Part shown: piece by piece, positions 5,710-6,861 of the stretch
Layout of the letters: every line of letters begins with the position of its first letter
Numbering within the stretch: the stretch's first letter is position 1
Origin: Bacillota bacterium
Lineage (GTDB): Bacteria > Bacillota > Clostridia > Tissierellales > Peptoniphilaceae
DNA: 6,861 nucleotides
Assembly: GCA_023393815.1 (NCBI GenBank)
Contig: JAEXBU010000067.1
Location: forward strand, 1 to 6,861
Direction: 5' to 3'
Notes under the pieces: generated by a model
What the model was told of the DNA's origin: nothing
Database searches by the model: none
The model's input: the letters and a program-made list of their open reading frames with translations, nothing else
Made by a program: the position numbers and the translations under genes

Positions 5710-6598
5710 ATCAGGATTTGTCAGCGTCGTCGGTCGCCCGAATGTGGGAAAAAGCACGCTACTTAACAGAATAATGAAGGAAAAATTGTCGATTACCTCG
5801 AATAAGGCCCAGACTACGCGCAATAAAATCACCTTGATCCACACCGACGAGCGGGGGCAGATCATTTTTTTGGATACGCCGGGGATCCAATCACCGAAAA
5901 ACAAACTGGGCGATTATATGTTGAAGACCTCGATCTCGTCCATGGAAGGGGCGGATGTGATTTTGATGGTCGTAGACATGAGTGATTACTTGGGGCCGAA
6001 AGACAAAATGATCTTAGACGCGCTGGAAAAAGAGGGAAAAGGCATCCCCGCCATTTTGGTTATTAACAAAGTGGACACGGCGCCGCGCGAGGAAGTGTTG
6101 CCGATCATCGCAAAATTTGCCGCTATGAACCGCTTCGATGAAATCGTCCCGGTCTCTGCGCTGAATGAGGAAAACATCGACCGCTTGATCGATGTCATCT
6201 ACGACCATTTAAGCGAAGGCCCTCAATATTTCCCCGAAGACATGATCACCGATCAGCCGGAAAAATTTATTGTTGCCGAAATGATTCGCGAAAAGGGGCT
6301 CTTTTACCTTCGCGACGAGGTGCCTCACGGAATTGCCGTTTCCGTAGACTCGATGAGAGAACTTCCGGGCAAAGACCGGATGGAGATTCAGGCCACCCTC
6401 TATGTGGAGCGGGATTCTCATAAGGGGATAATTATCGGAAAAAATGGGCAAATGCTCAAGCGAATCGGTACGGAAGCGCGAAGGGAAATCGAACGATTTT
6501 TGATGATGCGGGTGAACTTGCGCCTATGGGTGAAAGTCAGCAAAAATTGGCGGGAAAAAGACGAAAAGGTTAAGGCCTTTGGCTACCAAACGGATTGA
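5702..6598 (+). CDS. era: GTPase Era
   Basis: This 298-aa protein has the normal Era length and layout. The GTPase domain shows G1 GRPNVGKS (11-18), the switch I sequence SNKAQTTRNKI (33-43), G3 DTPG (58-61), G4 NKVD (122-125) and G5 SAL (152-154). The C-terminal KH RNA-binding domain has HKGIIIGKNGQMLKRIG (240-256), with the GxxG loop GKNG. Era binds the 3' end of 16S rRNA and acts in 30S assembly, near the membrane. The ATG is preceded by AAAAGGAG (5687-5694) with 7-nt spacing, the best ribosome site of the downstream genes, and overlaps cdd by 8 nt. Its neighbours ybeY and, further off, rpsU act on the same end of 16S rRNA. Confidence 0.98.
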   Translation: MHKSGFVSVVGRPNVGKSTLLNRIMKEKLSITSNKAQTTRNKITLIHTDERGQIIFLDTPGIQSPKNKLGDYMLKTSISSMEGADVILMVVDMSDYLGPKDKMILDALEKEGKGIPAILVINKVDTAPREEVLPIIAKFAAMNRFDEIVPVSALNEENIDRLIDVIYDHLSEGPQYFPEDMITDQPEKFIVAEMIREKGLFYLRDEVPHGIAVSVDSMRELPGKDRMEIQATLYVERDSHKGIIIGKNGQMLKRIGTEARREIERFLMMRVNLRLWVKVSKNWREKDEKVKAFGYQTD

Positions 6599-6861
6599 GC
6601 GTCAGGGGGTGGTGTTGTCTTCTGCGCCATATGGGGAGAGCGACCGAATCGTCCGCCTGTATACGGAGCGGGCGGGGAAGCTTTCTGTATTGGTCAAGGG
6701 AGCCAAGTCCCGCCATTCGTCGACGGTAGCATTGACTGAAACCTTCACCTTCGGTTTGTACCGATTGAGTTTGGGAAAGACCTTTTACTATTTAAACAGC
6801 GGAAAAATTTTGCAGGCCAATTTAGGGCTTCGAGAAAATTACGATTTACTGATCTATGCGT
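6579..6861 (+). CDS. recO: DNA repair protein RecO (3' partial)
   Basis: The first 94 residues are visible and the frame is open at the right edge. The N-terminal OB-fold of RecO is recognisable: QGVVLSSAPYGESDRIVRLY (9-28), TERAGKLSVLVKGAKS (29-44), then FTFGLYRLSLGKTFYYL. RecO loads RecA onto SSB-coated DNA with RecR in gap repair. A TTG at 6579 is proposed as start because it gives MATKRIERQGVVL, a lead of about eight residues before the conserved GVVL as in other RecO proteins, and AAAAGG (6564-6569) lies 9 nt upstream. It would overlap era by 20 nt. GTG 6609, GTG 6612 or TTG 6615 are less likely because they leave little or nothing before the first strand. The era-recO order is standard in Bacillota. 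Confidence 0.9.
   Translation, partial: MATKRIERQGVVLSSAPYGESDRIVRLYTERAGKLSVLVKGAKSRHSSTVALTETFTFGLYRLSLGKTFYYLNSGKILQANLGLRENYDLLIYA

Noticed and set aside
5269..5904. 211-aa open frame on the - strand across cdd and the start of era
   Set aside because: It lies opposite two unmistakable genes and has no recognisable domain; it is a shadow of their codon pattern.
1..6861. CRISPR array, insertion sequence, attachment site, tRNA or phage defence system
   Set aside because: No repeat-spacer pattern, transposase, terminal inverted repeats or tRNA-like fold was seen; the region is compact housekeeping sequence.

Overview
The window is one side of a conserved Bacillota (Firmicutes) housekeeping cluster, with every gene on the + strand. 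Gene order is HIT protein, rpsU, yqeY, nfeD, floA, a small unknown membrane protein, phoH, ybeY, a DgkA-PAP2 fusion, cdd, era and recO. This is the Bacillus subtilis yqeY-yqeZ-yqfA...phoH...yqfG-dgkA-cdd-era-recO arrangement with some members absent. Ribosomal protein S21, FloA and the DgkA fusion point to an anaerobic Clostridia/Tissierellia-type organism; a Peptoniphilaceae relative is my guess, not something shown. No mobile elements, CRISPR arrays, tRNAs or rRNAs are visible, and no gene-free stretch exceeds about 110 bases.

Region by region: bases 1-234 hold the 3' part of a HINT-type HIT gene. A good sigma-A promoter (259-287) then drives rpsU and yqeY, which end at a perfect 15-bp hairpin (985-1017) overlapping the yqeY stop codon. 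From 1066 to the window end runs a second, very compact unit: nfeD, floA, an unrecognised 139-aa protein, phoH, ybeY, the dgkA fusion, cdd, era and recO (cut off by the window edge). All junctions after nfeD overlap or nearly touch (20-nt overlap to 1-nt gap), so translational coupling is likely.

Functionally, NfeD and FloA are a flotillin/NfeD membrane-microdomain pair, and the unknown protein beside them has one N-terminal membrane anchor. PhoH, YbeY, Era and S21 all relate to RNA metabolism or the small ribosomal subunit. Cdd serves pyrimidine salvage, RecO serves recombinational repair, and the DgkA-PAP2 protein is probably a lipid (undecaprenol) kinase fused to a phosphatase-like domain.

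I found no convincing wholly new system. The best leads are the unknown protein between floA and phoH, the kinase-phosphatase fusion with altered PAP2 motifs, the absence of pgpH/yqfC/yqfD at their usual places, and the hairpin/promoter junction before nfeD.
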